A program made the position numbers and the translations under genes. A stretch of 57,669 nucleotides of DNA from Chara braunii (Eukaryota; Streptophyta; Charophyceae; Charales; Characeae), in NCBI GenBank assembly GCA_003427395.1, contig BFEA01000504.1:170881-228549 (forward strand), read 5' to 3'. Positions within the stretch are counted from its first letter, which is position 1; each line of letters begins with the position of its first letter. The notes under the pieces were generated by a model. That model had not been told where the DNA came from, searched no databases, and saw nothing but the letters and a program-made list of their open reading frames with translations. Shown piece after piece: positions 1-10,555 of this stretch.

Positions 1-59
<59 letters not shown>

Positions 60-98
60 CGCTCGCTCGCTCGCTCTCTCTCTCTCTGTCTCTCTCTA
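1..98. repeat. (TC)n microsatellite with TCGC interruption
   Basis: An uninterrupted TC run fills the first 56 bases, followed by five CTCG-type units and more TC. The array continues beyond the window edge. Confidence 0.97.
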
Positions 99-399
99 TC
101 TTCCTGGACGTGCCTCAATGCTTTCGACTGGCGTACGCGCTAAGGAGAAAGGAGGGGAAAGGAGAGATTTCATCCAGAACAAGTTATAAGCGAGAAAGCA
201 GAAAGAGTAACATATTGACGTGAGGTAAATCGATCAACCAAGGGATAGAAAGGAAAGGAGCCAGTTCCCGCCTCAAGGGATATAATCAGGTGACATATCG
301 GCCAACAGCAAGACCGATCGCCAGGTCGACGAGGCAGGTAACGGATCACGTGCGCACGCACAGCGACCGAAATGTCTTTTGATGAGAGAACTCACCCCT
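99..399. other. Unannotated sequence
   Basis: Moderately GC-rich unique-looking sequence. No open frame longer than about 60 codons, no RNA gene and no repeat was recognised. Confidence 0.5.
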
Positions 400-469
400 G
401 AACGCTCTTCAGCGTTTGATTGAACCTTTTATCCAGATTGCTCAAGCCGCTGCCGCCTTGACCGCCATT

Positions 470-610
470 TCCTCCCCCTCCTTTCCCATTCCCTCTACCA
501 TCAGGACTGCCTCCTCCTCGTCCTACTCCTCCTCCTACTCCACTTCCTCCTCCTCCTCCTCCTCCTCCTCCCGCCGCTCCTCCTCTCCCTGCCATATCTC
601 CTCCCCCCCC
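470..610. repeat. TCC/TCY pyrimidine-rich low-complexity tract
   Basis: Dominated by TCC and TCCTAC triplets, with the purest part at 548-572. It makes glycine-rich (minus) or serine-rich (plus) open frames that are a consequence of the triplet repeat; I do not call a gene. Confidence 0.85.
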
Positions 611-943
611 CGTTGGTGCTTTCGAAGCCGATTGCCCTTCATTCTGGCCTTTGTTTGTCCGCATCTTCTCGTCGGGCCGACGCCGCCAACTCATCAACAG
701 ACCTTCAACGACACCGGGTGCGTTCCACGACCTCCTCCTTCACCGTAGGCCTTCAGGGATTTCGAATGAACCACAAAGGGGTGGTGAATTACGACACCAT
801 CACCAACTCTACGGGCAGGTTCACTACAGAGAAGGGGGACCAATTAACTCCCAAATTGGCCCCTCCGCTGGTATCCCCACTGACGGGACAAAACGCCATA
901 TCCGGCCCACAATTGCGAGCACGGCGGGCGGGTACACGCCCAC

Positions 944-1080
944 GCCCACCACTCCTCCCCTCACCAGCTCCCTCCCGCCCACCACTCCTCCCCTCACCAG
1001 CTCCCTCCCGGCCACCTCTCCTCCCCTCACCAGCTCCCTCCCGCCCACCTCTCCTCCCCTCACCTGCTCCCTCCCTCCCG
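944..1080. repeat. 33-bp minisatellite, four units
   Basis: Four near-identical 33-bp units rich in CCC and CTCC (each contains CCTCACCAGCTCCCTCCCG or a one-to-two base variant). The length is a multiple of three, so all frames stay open (Pro/Ser-rich on plus, Gly/Arg-rich on minus). This is not by itself evidence of coding. Confidence 0.9.
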
Positions 1081-1278
1081 CCACAGGATCGTTCGGTCCT
1101 CTGCTCCAACCCTGAATCGAATTGACGCACTGACAACGCCCTGTTCCACCTCTCGAGCCCCTCCCCTCCCTACGCCAACCGGCGGTTGTGCACCGCCTCC
1201 CCGCGCTCTCTCGTCCACGTCCCGCCTACACCGATAGCTACCCGAGGCTGGGTGTTGACCGCCTGCCGCCGGGGCCCA

Positions 1279-1443
1279 AGTCCCACCACAGTAGTAGCAG
1301 AATTAAGTTTCCTCAACACACTAATCCAGACGTTTTTGTGGAAATGTGCGGAAACTCGCGTTGAGTTTCCTCAACCGCACATCTCGACAAACTCGTCCAG
1401 ATTCGGCCGTTGAGGAAACTCAATGCTGCTACGTAGTGGGACT
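1279..1443. repeat. Foldback hairpin 1 (about 70-bp arms)
   Basis: The left arm at 1279-1351 is the imperfect reverse complement of 1375-1443, with about 23 bases between. Both arms carry AGTCCCAC at the outer end, AGTTTCCTCAAC in the middle and ATGTGCGG at the inner end. A transcript would fold into a roughly 165-nt hairpin. It could be a foldback MITE or a small-RNA precursor; no target duplication was identified. Confidence 0.75.
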
Positions 1444-1790
1444 TGGCACTGCTCTCAATTTCCCGCCCGCGCTCTTGGGCGAGCCCCTTGTCGGTACGTC
1501 GGCCCGCCAAATTTCCCAAAGGCGTCCACAGGTCACCGCCGTCAAGACTTCGCCGATCCCCGTTGACCGAATGCACAGGACCAGGCCCGCCGCTGGCGGC
1601 AATTTTGTGCTTGGAAAAACATGAAGATAACCGTTATAGTGGCCATGTTCGGTGACCGCGCGCAGCGCCTTCCGACCGGCGGTTGGACCGTCCAGTCCGC
1701 CCTCACTTGTTCATGCACGCTTCCCTTCGGCCCCTCCCAGCCTCGCTGGCCGGGCTCACTCCCATCCCATAGCCTGTCGGACAACTGATA

Positions 1791-1918
1791 CATCGGGCCT
1801 CGCCGCACAACTCTCGAAATGTGCAAAACGAGAGTGAATCTTCCTCTAGAATACGGAAAGATGCACGGCCATGATTTTTGCTGTTGTGCATGTCGAGAGT
1901 AGTGCAGCGAGGCCCATC
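1791..1918. repeat. Foldback hairpin 2 (about 38-bp arms)
   Basis: 1791-1828 pairs with 1882-1918. Shared words are GGGCCTCG, GCAC, ACTCTCGA and GCA in the left arm and their complements in the right arm, about 50 bases apart. It lies 350 bases from foldback 1, and the arm sequences are not clearly related. Confidence 0.7.
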
Positions 1919-3098
1919 GACCGATGGAAACGAAGAGCCGGGGAAGGGGCAAAGTGAGGACATAATGGGTTTTTTTTTTTTTTTTTGGAAGAGCTCAAAA
2001 TGCATTACAATATCCAAGGATGAGGCCGGGAATCCCTCAACAAACAACCCGGAGAGGGGGCTGGGGCCATTACCCAGCATAGGCTCAAGCCGGAAACCGG
2101 GTCCAGCGTCCCATCCATTCCCTTTCCTAAGCCACTACCGTCTTCCCCCGAACATAACGCACCCTTAAAATGAATGTATACAAGTTATATTTTCGGCCAG
2201 ATACAGCCAAAATGAGTGTGCGTTGTGTTCGGGGGAAAAGGGTAGTACCTTTGCCGTGTGGGAAAATAGCGGATCTCAATTGGTCCTCTGACTGCTTCGA
2301 AGGCTGAAACGAAGTGACGACCGCCGATCAGATTTATCAATGGCAGTTGTTGTCGGGCCTGACCTCCGAATCTTTAGGAGTTTGGGAAAACTGCCACTTT
2401 TCCCTATTTTCTCAACACTGGTGAAGGTACTAGTGGTCTAAGAGATCTTCCAAAAGATCAACCTTGAAGCTCAGCAAAAAAGGGGAGGCTTCTCTGTCTT
2501 AATGATAATATGTCAGTCTTGTGAAAGGACTCCGTGTTTCTTAAGACTGTGTACCCGTTGTAACGGACAAGAAGGCATCACAGTCTTAGCCAAGCTATTA
2601 ATCGTTTTCCAAACAACCCACCCAGGAATACCTGCTTCTCCAATCCAACCGGGCCTAAAGACGCCCCCCTGGTCTAACCGTCGACCAAAATTTTGAGTTT
2701 TTACATAATGTTTTTCAGTCCCTGTGCGAGGATGGCATTCACAGATGGAGAGCAGAAGGGAGTTCCGGTTTAAAATAGTTTAGGATAGGGATATAATAAA
2801 CCACCAGTACCCCGCCTATGGTAGCCAAAAAAAAACGGCCTCCTGAATTCATGGAGGTCCTTAACAGGGTTGGTAGAGGTCGGGTAGAGCCTCGGTAAAG
2901 GTGCGGGGGTAGCTCGTTTTGAAAACCAGAAGGAACGACCAGAGAAGGAAATACCAATAGGATTAAGCAAAAAAAAAAAATATATATATATATGGAAAGG
3001 GAAAAGCCTACTGGGAACGGCGCGCGGCAGATGGTGGAGCAGTGTGTCTCATGAGGAACTATCCAGCGTGCAGATATGATAATGAATCTTCCCCCTGA
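1919..3098. other. No gene seen; homopolymer and TA runs
   Basis: Contains a T-run at 1969-1986, an A-run passing into (TA)n at 2969-2992, and otherwise unrecognised sequence. Open frames are short and unlike any family I know. Confidence 0.5.
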
Positions 3099-3198
3099 AA
3101 GTTGGTTGATACAGGGAAGATCCGTATGTGGCCCTGGACAAGGATGACACGCATTAATCGATAAATAGATCGGGAAAGAAAAAAAAGAAAAAAAAAAA
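3099..3198 (+). pseudogene. U6 snRNA-derived pseudogene with A-rich tail
   Basis: The central and 3' parts of a spliceosomal U6 snRNA can be read from about 3101: TTGG, GATACAGGGAAGAT (relict ACAGAGA box), a GGCCC stem, then CAAGGATGACACGCAT followed by AATCGATAAATAGATC, in U6 order and spacing. The highly conserved 5' third (the CTTCGG hairpin and GACATCCG) is missing. An A-rich stretch follows directly at 3173-3198. Truncation plus an A-tail suggests a retroposed copy rather than a working gene. No plant U6 upstream element or TATA box was seen. Confidence 0.75.
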
Positions 3199-3369
3199 CA
3201 GCAAGTTATAGTTTCCGTGGCATCACTCTAACGAGCGTCAGTCGAGTTTTGCACAGTGTCATGACTCTAACAACCCGCACCTTGGTACAGATTTGCGAAG
3301 TTGCATCCGCGCTAAATTGCCGTAGTTTTTTGTTTTGTGCATGTGGAGTACTAAAATTAGACCCTCATG

Positions 3370-3397
3370 TTTTTTTTTTTTTTTTTTTTTTTTTTTT
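3370..3397. repeat. Poly(T) run
   Basis: A nearly pure T homopolymer of about 27 bases. Confidence 0.95.
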
Positions 3398-3439
3398 ACG
3401 CCACTGCTTACTCGAATAACCAACGAGGATTGTTTGGAA

Positions 3440-3790
3440 ATATCATGGCTACACCAGACCCGGACTAACAGCTCATGTCCGCGGACTTGCCGCATGTCCG
3501 ATCGGGACCGGTCACATCCGAACCTCCAGGCATGCATGGTCCCAGACTGTTCGGACCAATGTACAAGTGTGAAAATGTCAACATAATAAATATTAAAAAT
3601 AAAATAAAAAATATGAAATAAAAGTATGTTATGTAGAATGACAATACAAACCATTTTTGCCTCATGTTTGAATTCCTAACCAAACTTGACTTAAAATTTG
3701 AAAACTATAGACTTTCAAAACATAGTGAATTAAAAAAATTGAAATAATGGGTACGTATAATAAATTATTATACAGATAGACCACGTCCGG
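3440..3790. mobile_element. Possible MITE relic carrying the shared core
   Basis: A GC-rich block with repeated GTCCG/CGGAC words (3460-3565) is followed by AT-rich DNA. At 3617-3685 this contains a diverged copy of the core found in the hAT-like MITEs elsewhere (TATGTTATGTAGAA, then TTTTTGCCTCATG and ATTCCTAACCAAA). Another GTCCGGAC word lies at 3787. The architecture resembles families B and C but no terminal repeats or target duplication could be defined. Confidence 0.4.
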
Positions 3791-4506
3791 ACCCTAAGAA
3801 AAAACAAAAATATGCTTGAAAATCACCCAAAACAATTTGGGAGCTCGACTCCTCAGTGGGGAAGGGTCCCATACTTTAAAAAAAAAACTTCATCAAATTT
3901 GTCATATTCAAACCTTCCACATCAGACATATGGAGTCCAAACTGAATCCGGACCGTCTGGACGGCAGTTCAGACATTCGGATCATCATCATTGGAACTAC
4001 CTTCAATCCCAGTTTTTGCTCCCCCTTCCGAATAAAAAGTTTTAAAACTAACCAAACGCCATATTCGTTTTTTTTTTCTTTCTTGGACAAACGTCATATT
4101 CTAAATCATATAGGGTGACATCTGTATTGCCATCCTTTAAGGTTAACAGATCCTTAGCAATCAAGGATCAATCCCCCCCAGTGGTTTTCCACATGGTATC
4201 AAAACAATCAGTGAATATTTCGAAAAGTGAAAAAAAAATTGAGCTCACTAGTTTCTACTCGGTAATTTTTTAGCCTGCGATACGAAAAATATTGAAAAAC
4301 TTTAATTATCGGCAGGAAGAGGAGATTCAGTAATTGTGGACTGGATTCTTCATACATGTTTATTATATCGTCTCTCAGGGACCGCTTACTGCATAATCTT
4401 TGAGTCGTCAAACATCCACAGAGAGATCCTAAGGAATAGTAAAAGAAGAGCCTAATTGACAAAACTTCAGTACGTCGGATCCAAGGTATCGGCGAAGCTG
4501 TAATAG
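3791..4506. other. No gene seen
   Basis: AT-rich with several A- and T-runs and one GTCCGGACGG-like block at 3940-3985. No coding or RNA signal was recognised. Confidence 0.5.
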
Positions 4507-5240
4507 ATGGTCCTCCCGCTTAAACTACACATAGCGTCTTGGAACATGCGTGGCTTAGGCGACACTACAAACAAATGTAAGAGATTCAGACTTTTATCGT
4601 TGATTCACTTATCAAATGTGCAAACCACTGGTATGCAAGAAATTAAATATAACACGAAACAAATAAACGAGATAGTTTTTTTTTTGGGGGGGGGGGCTCA
4701 TATATGATCTTCAATTGAGGTCAATAAAGGTGGAATAACACTCCTAGTACATAAGGACTTAAAGACAGAAATGATTAACATGTATGCGGATTCAAACGGT
4801 TTTATGGTATGGGTAAAGTAATAAATTAGCAACGAGGAGTACGCAATAATATAGATACATGCCCCAATTGATCTACCTGACAAAATTATTTTTTGGCTAA
4901 CCATTTGACCTTTGTTTTAGTACCGATAATTTCGTATTAGTGGAGTATTGGAACACATTATTCGTTTCAGGCCTAGGTTTCTATCGGTTTCTCAAGTTCA
5001 GTCTTATGCTCAACTTTTTTCTACATTCATGGAATAACAAAGTTTTGTATATGTTTTTCTTTTTTTTCCTGATTGTAATGAATTTTCTTGGTACGAACCT
5101 TGTACCTCAAATAATGTTCAGGCACCCCGAAGTCGTTTGGACTTCATCATAGCAAGGGGTGCACCATAAAATAAAAGTTGTTGGTGTGAGGTAAGTTCGA
5201 CGTCTCTCTCGGACCACCATTTCAATTTATTGAATATAGT
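4507..5240 (+). pseudogene. LINE (L1-type) apurinic endonuclease domain, decayed
   Basis: The first frame reads LHIASWNMRGLG followed about 30 residues later by MQEIK, matching the start of exonuclease-endonuclease-phosphatase domains of L1-type LINEs (N of motif I, QE of motif II). Further pieces in shifted frames read IHAPIDLPDKIIFW near 4857, SRLDFIIARGAP near 5130 and SDHHFNLL near 5209; the last holds the conserved SDH signature. The pieces are in the correct order and on one strand, but stops and frameshifts separate them and a T/G homopolymer at 4677-4697 breaks the first. It is the 5' part of the same LINE as the RT downstream. Confidence 0.75.
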
Positions 5241-7070
5241 TTCAAAATATATGGTGGAAAGAGAACGACACATTTTTTTTTAATGTTAATATGTTCAAGG
5301 ATTCGGGGATCAAAAAATGGATAAATAATCAAAGGATCTACTCACCTCAAGTGAAAGACCTATTTGACTCAAAATCAAAATGGGCAAAGGTTGGAATTAA
5401 CATTACGTGGATTGCCCTGATCAACTTCTTACAGATGAAATTCGCTAACCGGTCATAGCATTAACTATAGTATAAGAAAACAGTGATGCAAGTGAAAAGT
5501 TTCAAGGAGGTGAGTCACTGATTTGCCCTAAATTTCCCAACTTCATCAAATATTGAAACAATGTGTGCGTATGCATAAAAATATTTTAACGATATTATGA
5601 CCAATCGTGCACCGTATAATACTATATATACAAACTTATCAATTAACAATATTTTTGGAGATCGAACCAAAGTTCGCCTTCCATTATCGGTCAATGGACT
5701 AGATGAACCATTCATAGTCGAATAATTATATAGAGCAGTTAAGAAATTACCATGGGCAAGTTCCTCGCCCTGAACGGACTGTCTGTGAAACTTTATATAA
5801 AATGTAAGAGAATTTTCGCACATTTGTATGTAATGTGCATAACAATATACAAACCATTGGTTGTATACAAAGTGAATCTATAAAAGCGGTTGTTTTTTTT
5901 GTATATAAGAAAGGTAACAAGGTCGAGGTAAAAAACTATAAACTGACACAACTCTTAGATATAATCTATAAAATATTGATGAAACCCTAGACAATTAATA
6001 TATTCCTTTCCTAGTGGGGTAAGAGTAGGGCGTCTTTGTAAAAGGGTGTTCAATATTTGATAATATTATGACTATCCTGCAAACGCTGTAAATAATATTT
6101 GGGGAAGGATGACAAGATGGGATGAATTTTCATCCTGACCACCTTGTCGAAGATGGGGTTTCACCCACAATTTATAACTTGCATAAAAACCATGTATTCA
6201 CAGTCTACTTCGATAATGATAGTGAATGAGCATTTATCATAAGAATTTAAACTAACACGTTCGCTACAATAAGAGTATCCTCTTTGTTATTTGTTTTATA
6301 ACTTGAAGTATTGATTGACAATATTAGAAATAACTCGACGATAAATTGATGTTCTCTCTCCCCTTCCTTTCATTTGAAAGGGGGAGCGATAACAGACAAC
6401 CTGATGATTGCCTATGAAAATTTTGTTTCATCATTTAACAAGTTTATGGATGTGCTAAATGATTATTGCCTTTTGTTTGACATCAATAAACTATGATAAA
6501 TCTACGTAGTTTTTACACTCCCTTGTTATCTACATTGATTGGGGTCTAAGACAAGTGCTTTCAAAATCTTTGGAGCGAATCTTGGGTGTCCAAACTTCAT
6601 TTTCGGTAGTGGAGGTGATCGTCATAAGATCCTTTAGGAGAGGAAGTGCTTGATAATTTTGGGATAGATACCCGATCATAAGTTTTTTTTATTTTTTACA
6701 TGCTTTAGTGCTTACATATGCGACATTTTCTCTACTTTGGTTTTCACTGGTGGTGCACTGATTAGGGGGATAAGGTTTATTTGGCAATCAAACGGGTTGT
6801 TGGGCGTTATCTATGGAACCCTGTTGTTCATTGAAGATCACGGTTTGGTACTAAAGTGGCATAGGAAGTAGTGACTAGGTCAAAATCGCAAGGGGATCTC
6901 GGGTTTTTGAACCCAAGATACCATAGTATTTTTTTGCTGCTTAAATGGATCTGGTCGGGTATTTTGAATAACAAAGATAAAGAGTTTTTGAAGAATTTAC
7001 ATAATATATGTTTTAGAGAGACCGATTTTTGTTAAGTGGAGAGGATGTTTAACCATTTATTGTGCAATCC
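5241..7070 (+). pseudogene. LINE reverse transcriptase, decayed
   Basis: Fragments of a LINE RT appear in order, in changing frames with many stops: YKKGNKVEVKNYKLTQLLD around 5904 (finger region before motif A), KMGFHPQFITCIKTMY around 6150 (between motifs A and B), ENFVSSFNKFMDVLNDYC around 6418 (after the catalytic site), and SQGDLGFLNPRYHSIFLLLK around 6883 (C-terminal region). The catalytic FADD could not be recognised. The copy is clearly dead. With the endonuclease upstream it makes an L1-like element of at least 2.5 kb; its ends and any poly(A) tail were not found. Confidence 0.75.
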
Positions 7071-7462
7071 AACTCTTTATAACGGAAAACAAAATATAGG
7101 GTCTAGTTGGATATTTTAAGAGTATGAAACACGATTAAACCAACCTCACTAAAACAACCTTCATCGAAATCTGAAGTGACAAGTCATATGTTATTTGATA
7201 AGAACTTCATCACACCAACATCTAACATTCCCTTCAGTATTATAAGGTCAAAAATTTTGTAAGATCAGGGATTGAAAAATAAAGTTTTTTTTATGAAACA
7301 TATTTGGGATAACGTGCGTCAGACCTGAATTTTCCTATACGACTTGCATAAAAAGTTGCATAAATTTCATTTGGTTAAAACCCATTACAATGAACTACTG
7401 AGAGTAATTTCATACCAGTAAGAAAAACTCATACAAAGTTATTATGAACAGAGTACGAGGAT
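7071..7462. other. AT-rich flank of the LINE
   Basis: No gene or repeat recognised between the last LINE remnant and the LTR fragment that starts abruptly at 7463. Confidence 0.5.
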
Positions 7463-7483
7463 GTACTCATATACGAACAAGGC

Positions 7484-7793
7484 TAGTCAGGCATTGTTTC
7501 TAAGATGAATGACCTGACTATAGCCTATCACAAGCAAAGAGAGTATAATCAAGAGTTATAACTGAAGGTAACCTGGGCAGACTGAGCATTGTTTCTAAGA
7601 CGAATGGCTCAACCCTACGCCCTCTTTTTGAAGACTAAGGTGCAGAAAGATGTATGTAATTTGGCTATTTAAGCATGGTTTCTAAGACGAATGGCTTAGT
7701 CATATGCCCAACGAAGAGAAAAGTAGTTGTGCAACTTGTTCTTGTATAACTAAGGCAGAGGGCTGACATTGTTTCTAAGACGAATGGTCAATC
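7484..7793 (+). repeat. Four constant-core stem-loops
   Basis: Four copies of CATTGTTTCTAAGAYGAATG (7490, 7586, 7673 and 7767), each flanked by different short complementary arms: GTCAGG/CCTGAC, TGAGC/GCTCA, TAAGC/GCTTA and TGAC/GTCA. These are the same hairpins, in opposite orientation, as the arrays at 20431-21275 and 29028-29450. Confidence 0.9.
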
Positions 7794-7984
7794 GCAATGC
7801 CCTATGTAAGCAGGGTGTAAAGGGTTAAATAATTGAAAGACAATGAACTAATGTCTGGTGAACCAACTTGGGGATGGTGAGAGTACTTACCTTTGTGGTT
7901 TGGCCTGCATGTGACTGAGTGGCATCACTACCTAGTCTGAGTTTGAGTTGATAGGTAGTTGTTGTAGTGGTTCGCCACGTGCTA

Positions 7985-8410
7985 GAGCTAGAGGAGTTAG
8001 ATTCAATTTCTGTATTGTCTGTGATAGCGCATTTTTACTTAGTTCAATTTTTGCATTTATCTGAGATCTTTTCTTATATTTGGACTTATATAAATCTTGG
8101 TAAGCCACTTTTCCTACGGGAAGCGCTGCCGAAATTTCTGCAAATCCAAGGAGTTAGACAAATCTCTGACTTTTTAAAAGTTGAGCTGTCTGAATCATAT
8201 ATGGCTTAGTAAAAATCTGGGAAGTCTCCCTTTCTAAAAGGGGTGCTGCCCAAATTTTTACTCATTCAGGGAGTTAGACAAAACTGGACTTTAGAAATTC
8301 AAAGACTATTCCTATTTTTATATTCAGGCTTATATAAATTTTGGAAAGACAATTTTCCTACCGGAAGCGCTGCCGAAATTTTCTTAGTTTAGAGGAGTTA
8401 GATTATATTA
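7985..8410 (+). repeat. 120-160-bp imperfect repeat with pyrimidine-purine hairpins
   Basis: GGAGTTAGA recurs at about 7989, 8150, 8270 and 8393. Between these lie small hairpins (TTTTCC/GGGAAG, ACTTTTT/AAAAGTT, CCCTTT/AAAGGG, TTTTCC/CGGAAG), each followed by a GNGCTGYC word and AAAT. CTTATATAAAT occurs twice (8087, 8329). The inverted counterpart lies at about 19840-20250. Confidence 0.75.
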
Positions 8411-9540
8411 TGACAGGTGACAGAGTTGGAAGTCCACTCTGTATAGGGGAAACCAGCCAAAGCACTACCTTTTCTTTTAGCCCTGACTTAGGATTAGGCT
8501 CAGACCTAGTTGGCTACCCGAAGGTTAGATGGGGCCACCATATAGAAGATAGTTCGCATAAGGCTTACAGGTTTAGTCTTGGACGTTAACCTGTCTTGTG
8601 TTACAGGCCAGCTTGATCGATCTGATTCAGGACTTGGACTAGGTTCGGCTGATCCCTTGAGGGTCATCTGCCGTTGTCGTTGATAACAGGTCGGTTACCG
8701 ATTCGTCGGTCCACGACTCAATTCCTACTCACTCCCCATACTCAACCTAAAAGGTTTTGGCCCTGGTGATCTTTCTGTTTGTTAAGGGTTTCACCCAGAC
8801 TTTTTTTGAATGGTCATTTAACAAAGGTAGTGAGTACTTAATTATGGTTGGTTGGCTGGAGGTTGGGGCTTGCATAGCCAAAGCAAGGAGTAAGAGTAAG
8901 GAGATTTGGTTGGAGTTGACCCCGTGTAGTGTGTGGATTTTTGCTTGACTCCTGGTTGTGATTACAGGTATGTACTGTGGCTCGACTTATCGGATCGGAC
9001 TGCCTGCGATCTCACATATATATATGGCTATAAGGATTCCCATGGTGATTATGAGACGTGATTGTCACATATCTATTCCCCTTTATATATATATGTACGT
9101 ATGTATGTCCACCCACGTGGGGTATTAGCGCGGCCTGGGGCGCCCACGTACTAAGGACCTAATCGAGGGTTGGGGTGAATAGAAGGGAGGGGATGACCCC
9201 CTCTACTTTTCTTCAAGTTGAAGAATTCTTGGTCGGACGTTAGCCCTGACCTTGGAACAGGATGGACCTCGCCCAGGACGACTCGGACCCCAGTCCCGAG
9301 CCTAACTGATAAGCGTTAAAAGTACTTGTTTATTTTCCTTGTTGCGATTTATCTTGGTGGAACGATAAAGTTCCGGGCGGAAGGGTTAGTGTGTCGCTGG
9401 TGATGCGCCATACAACTCATCACCGCTCCAAATCCCTTCCTGCCCTAGGTTCCGCCTTACCCCGCACCCTTCGGGACACCTCAGGGTGCAGAGGACGGAG
9501 AGGCCCTCAGGCCGGTTTTGCGTCCGCTAAAGGGTTACCT

Positions 9541-9979
9541 GGTAAAAGGAATTGGGCTCGTTGACGACGTCTCTCCTTTCGTATGGAGAATGTGGAGAAA
9601 GGAGAGGAAGAACAAGGTGGAAGAATTGATTGGGAAATTTGAAAGATGCTACGATGAAAACTTGACATTAAAGAACACTGACGAAGGAGCGGGTGAATGG
9701 AACTTTCTCGGATGTAGGGTAAAGATTGAAAATGGAAAGGTTGACTGTTGGTTTGGAGCAAAAAAATTTGCCAAAATCTGGGAAGGAAGTGAAAGGTTGA
9801 GCTACAGGTGCTTCAAAGATTTTAATTCGTTTAGTTCCCCAAAGCAGGAAAGGATGTTACTGAACGGCATGCTGCACAAGATCAGGAGTTGCTCAATATC
9901 GGAATGCAGGGTAGAAGAAAGTCTACTCACGCTGAAACGCGAGTTGAGAAGAGAAGACTACCTCTCGAGGATTTCTTAG
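9541..9979 (+). pseudogene. Penelope-like RT, motif C to thumb (3' fragment)
   Basis: An open frame of about 145 codons begins just after the LTR fragment. Near its start it reads GIGLVDDVSPFVW, which fits RT motif C (VDD in place of YxDD). Next come GEWNFLGCRVKIENGK (motifs D/E of PLE RTs, FLG...NG), FAKIWEGSERLSYRCFKDFN and SPKQERMLLNGMLHKIRSC, then TLKRELRREDYL, as in the thumb of PLE reverse transcriptases. The frame stops at 9979. Everything upstream of motif C is missing and replaced by LTR sequence, so this is a 5'-truncated copy. An initiating codon inside the LTR would be accidental. Confidence 0.75.
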
Positions 9980-10555
9980 AAGACCCTTCAAAGGTTTACT
10001 CGGAGGCATGCCCTGGAAACGGCTCAAAGAGTCCTCCAAGGGTGACAGAAACTGAGTAGGACCCGGAGTTTTCGGTGGCAATATGAAAAAACGTTTTCCT
10101 ATATCTTTGTGCTACGCAATCACTTTTGTTAGGACCCGTACGATCTTTCTGATGACGAGGGTGACGTGTTCATATTCTAGGATTTGATTCGGATACGGGA
10201 ATAAAGACACTCTTGGGGTTTGCTCTTCATGGTTTGTCTGTTTGTTCCTGTTTTCGTGGGTTGTTTTTTGTGTCCCGTTCGTGGTTCCTCGGGATTGATT
10301 TTGATTTTGTTTTTTGTTTTTTCTTTTGTTGTCGATGTTCTCTATGTAGCTTTCTAGTAGCAGCAGCCCGAATGAATGGGTTGGGTACTGCAGTACAGAT
10401 GTCTTTTGTTTTTCTGTTGTTATTCGTTTTAATTCTCTTTAGCCGTCGGCGAAGCTTTCCAGTAGCAACAACCCGAATGAATGTGTTAGGGTCTGCGATA
10501 CAGATATTTTTTGAAACATAAGATAATAGGGTCGTAGTCTTGCACGCAGTGGAAC
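9980..10555 (+). other. Probable 3' untranslated region of the PLE fragment
   Basis: Lies between the RT stop and the pseudo-LTR. It contains T-rich DNA (10280-10325) and two related 35-bp stretches (around 10345-10385 and 10455-10495, both with AGTAGCA and CCCGAATGAATG), a small internal duplication. Confidence 0.5.

Larger units (their letters stand above)
7463..9540 (+). mobile_element. Truncated LTR fragment (inverted relative to the LTR at 17138-21999)
   Basis: Matches the reverse complement of about 18690-20795 along its whole length with scattered substitutions and small indels. The match starts at GTACTCATATACGAACAAGG (7465) and stops at GGGTTACCT (9540), after which the two diverge. 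It carries four of the constant-core hairpins (7484-7793), a second hairpin repeat (7985-8410) and TA-rich stretches near 9020 and 9085. It has neither LTR end, so it is a fragment, and it directly abuts a PLE fragment on its right. Confidence 0.9.

Noticed and set aside
392-1125. Gly-rich, Ser-rich and Pro-rich open frames on both strands
   Set aside because: They follow from TCC triplets and a 33-bp minisatellite, which keep all frames open; no domain or conserved start.
8341-8589. 82-aa frame conserved at 8341-8589 (+) and 19652-19900 (-), same length and ends
   Set aside because: It lies in the two inverted LTR copies. Nearly all differences visible between the copies change the amino acid, so there is no sign of protein-level selection.
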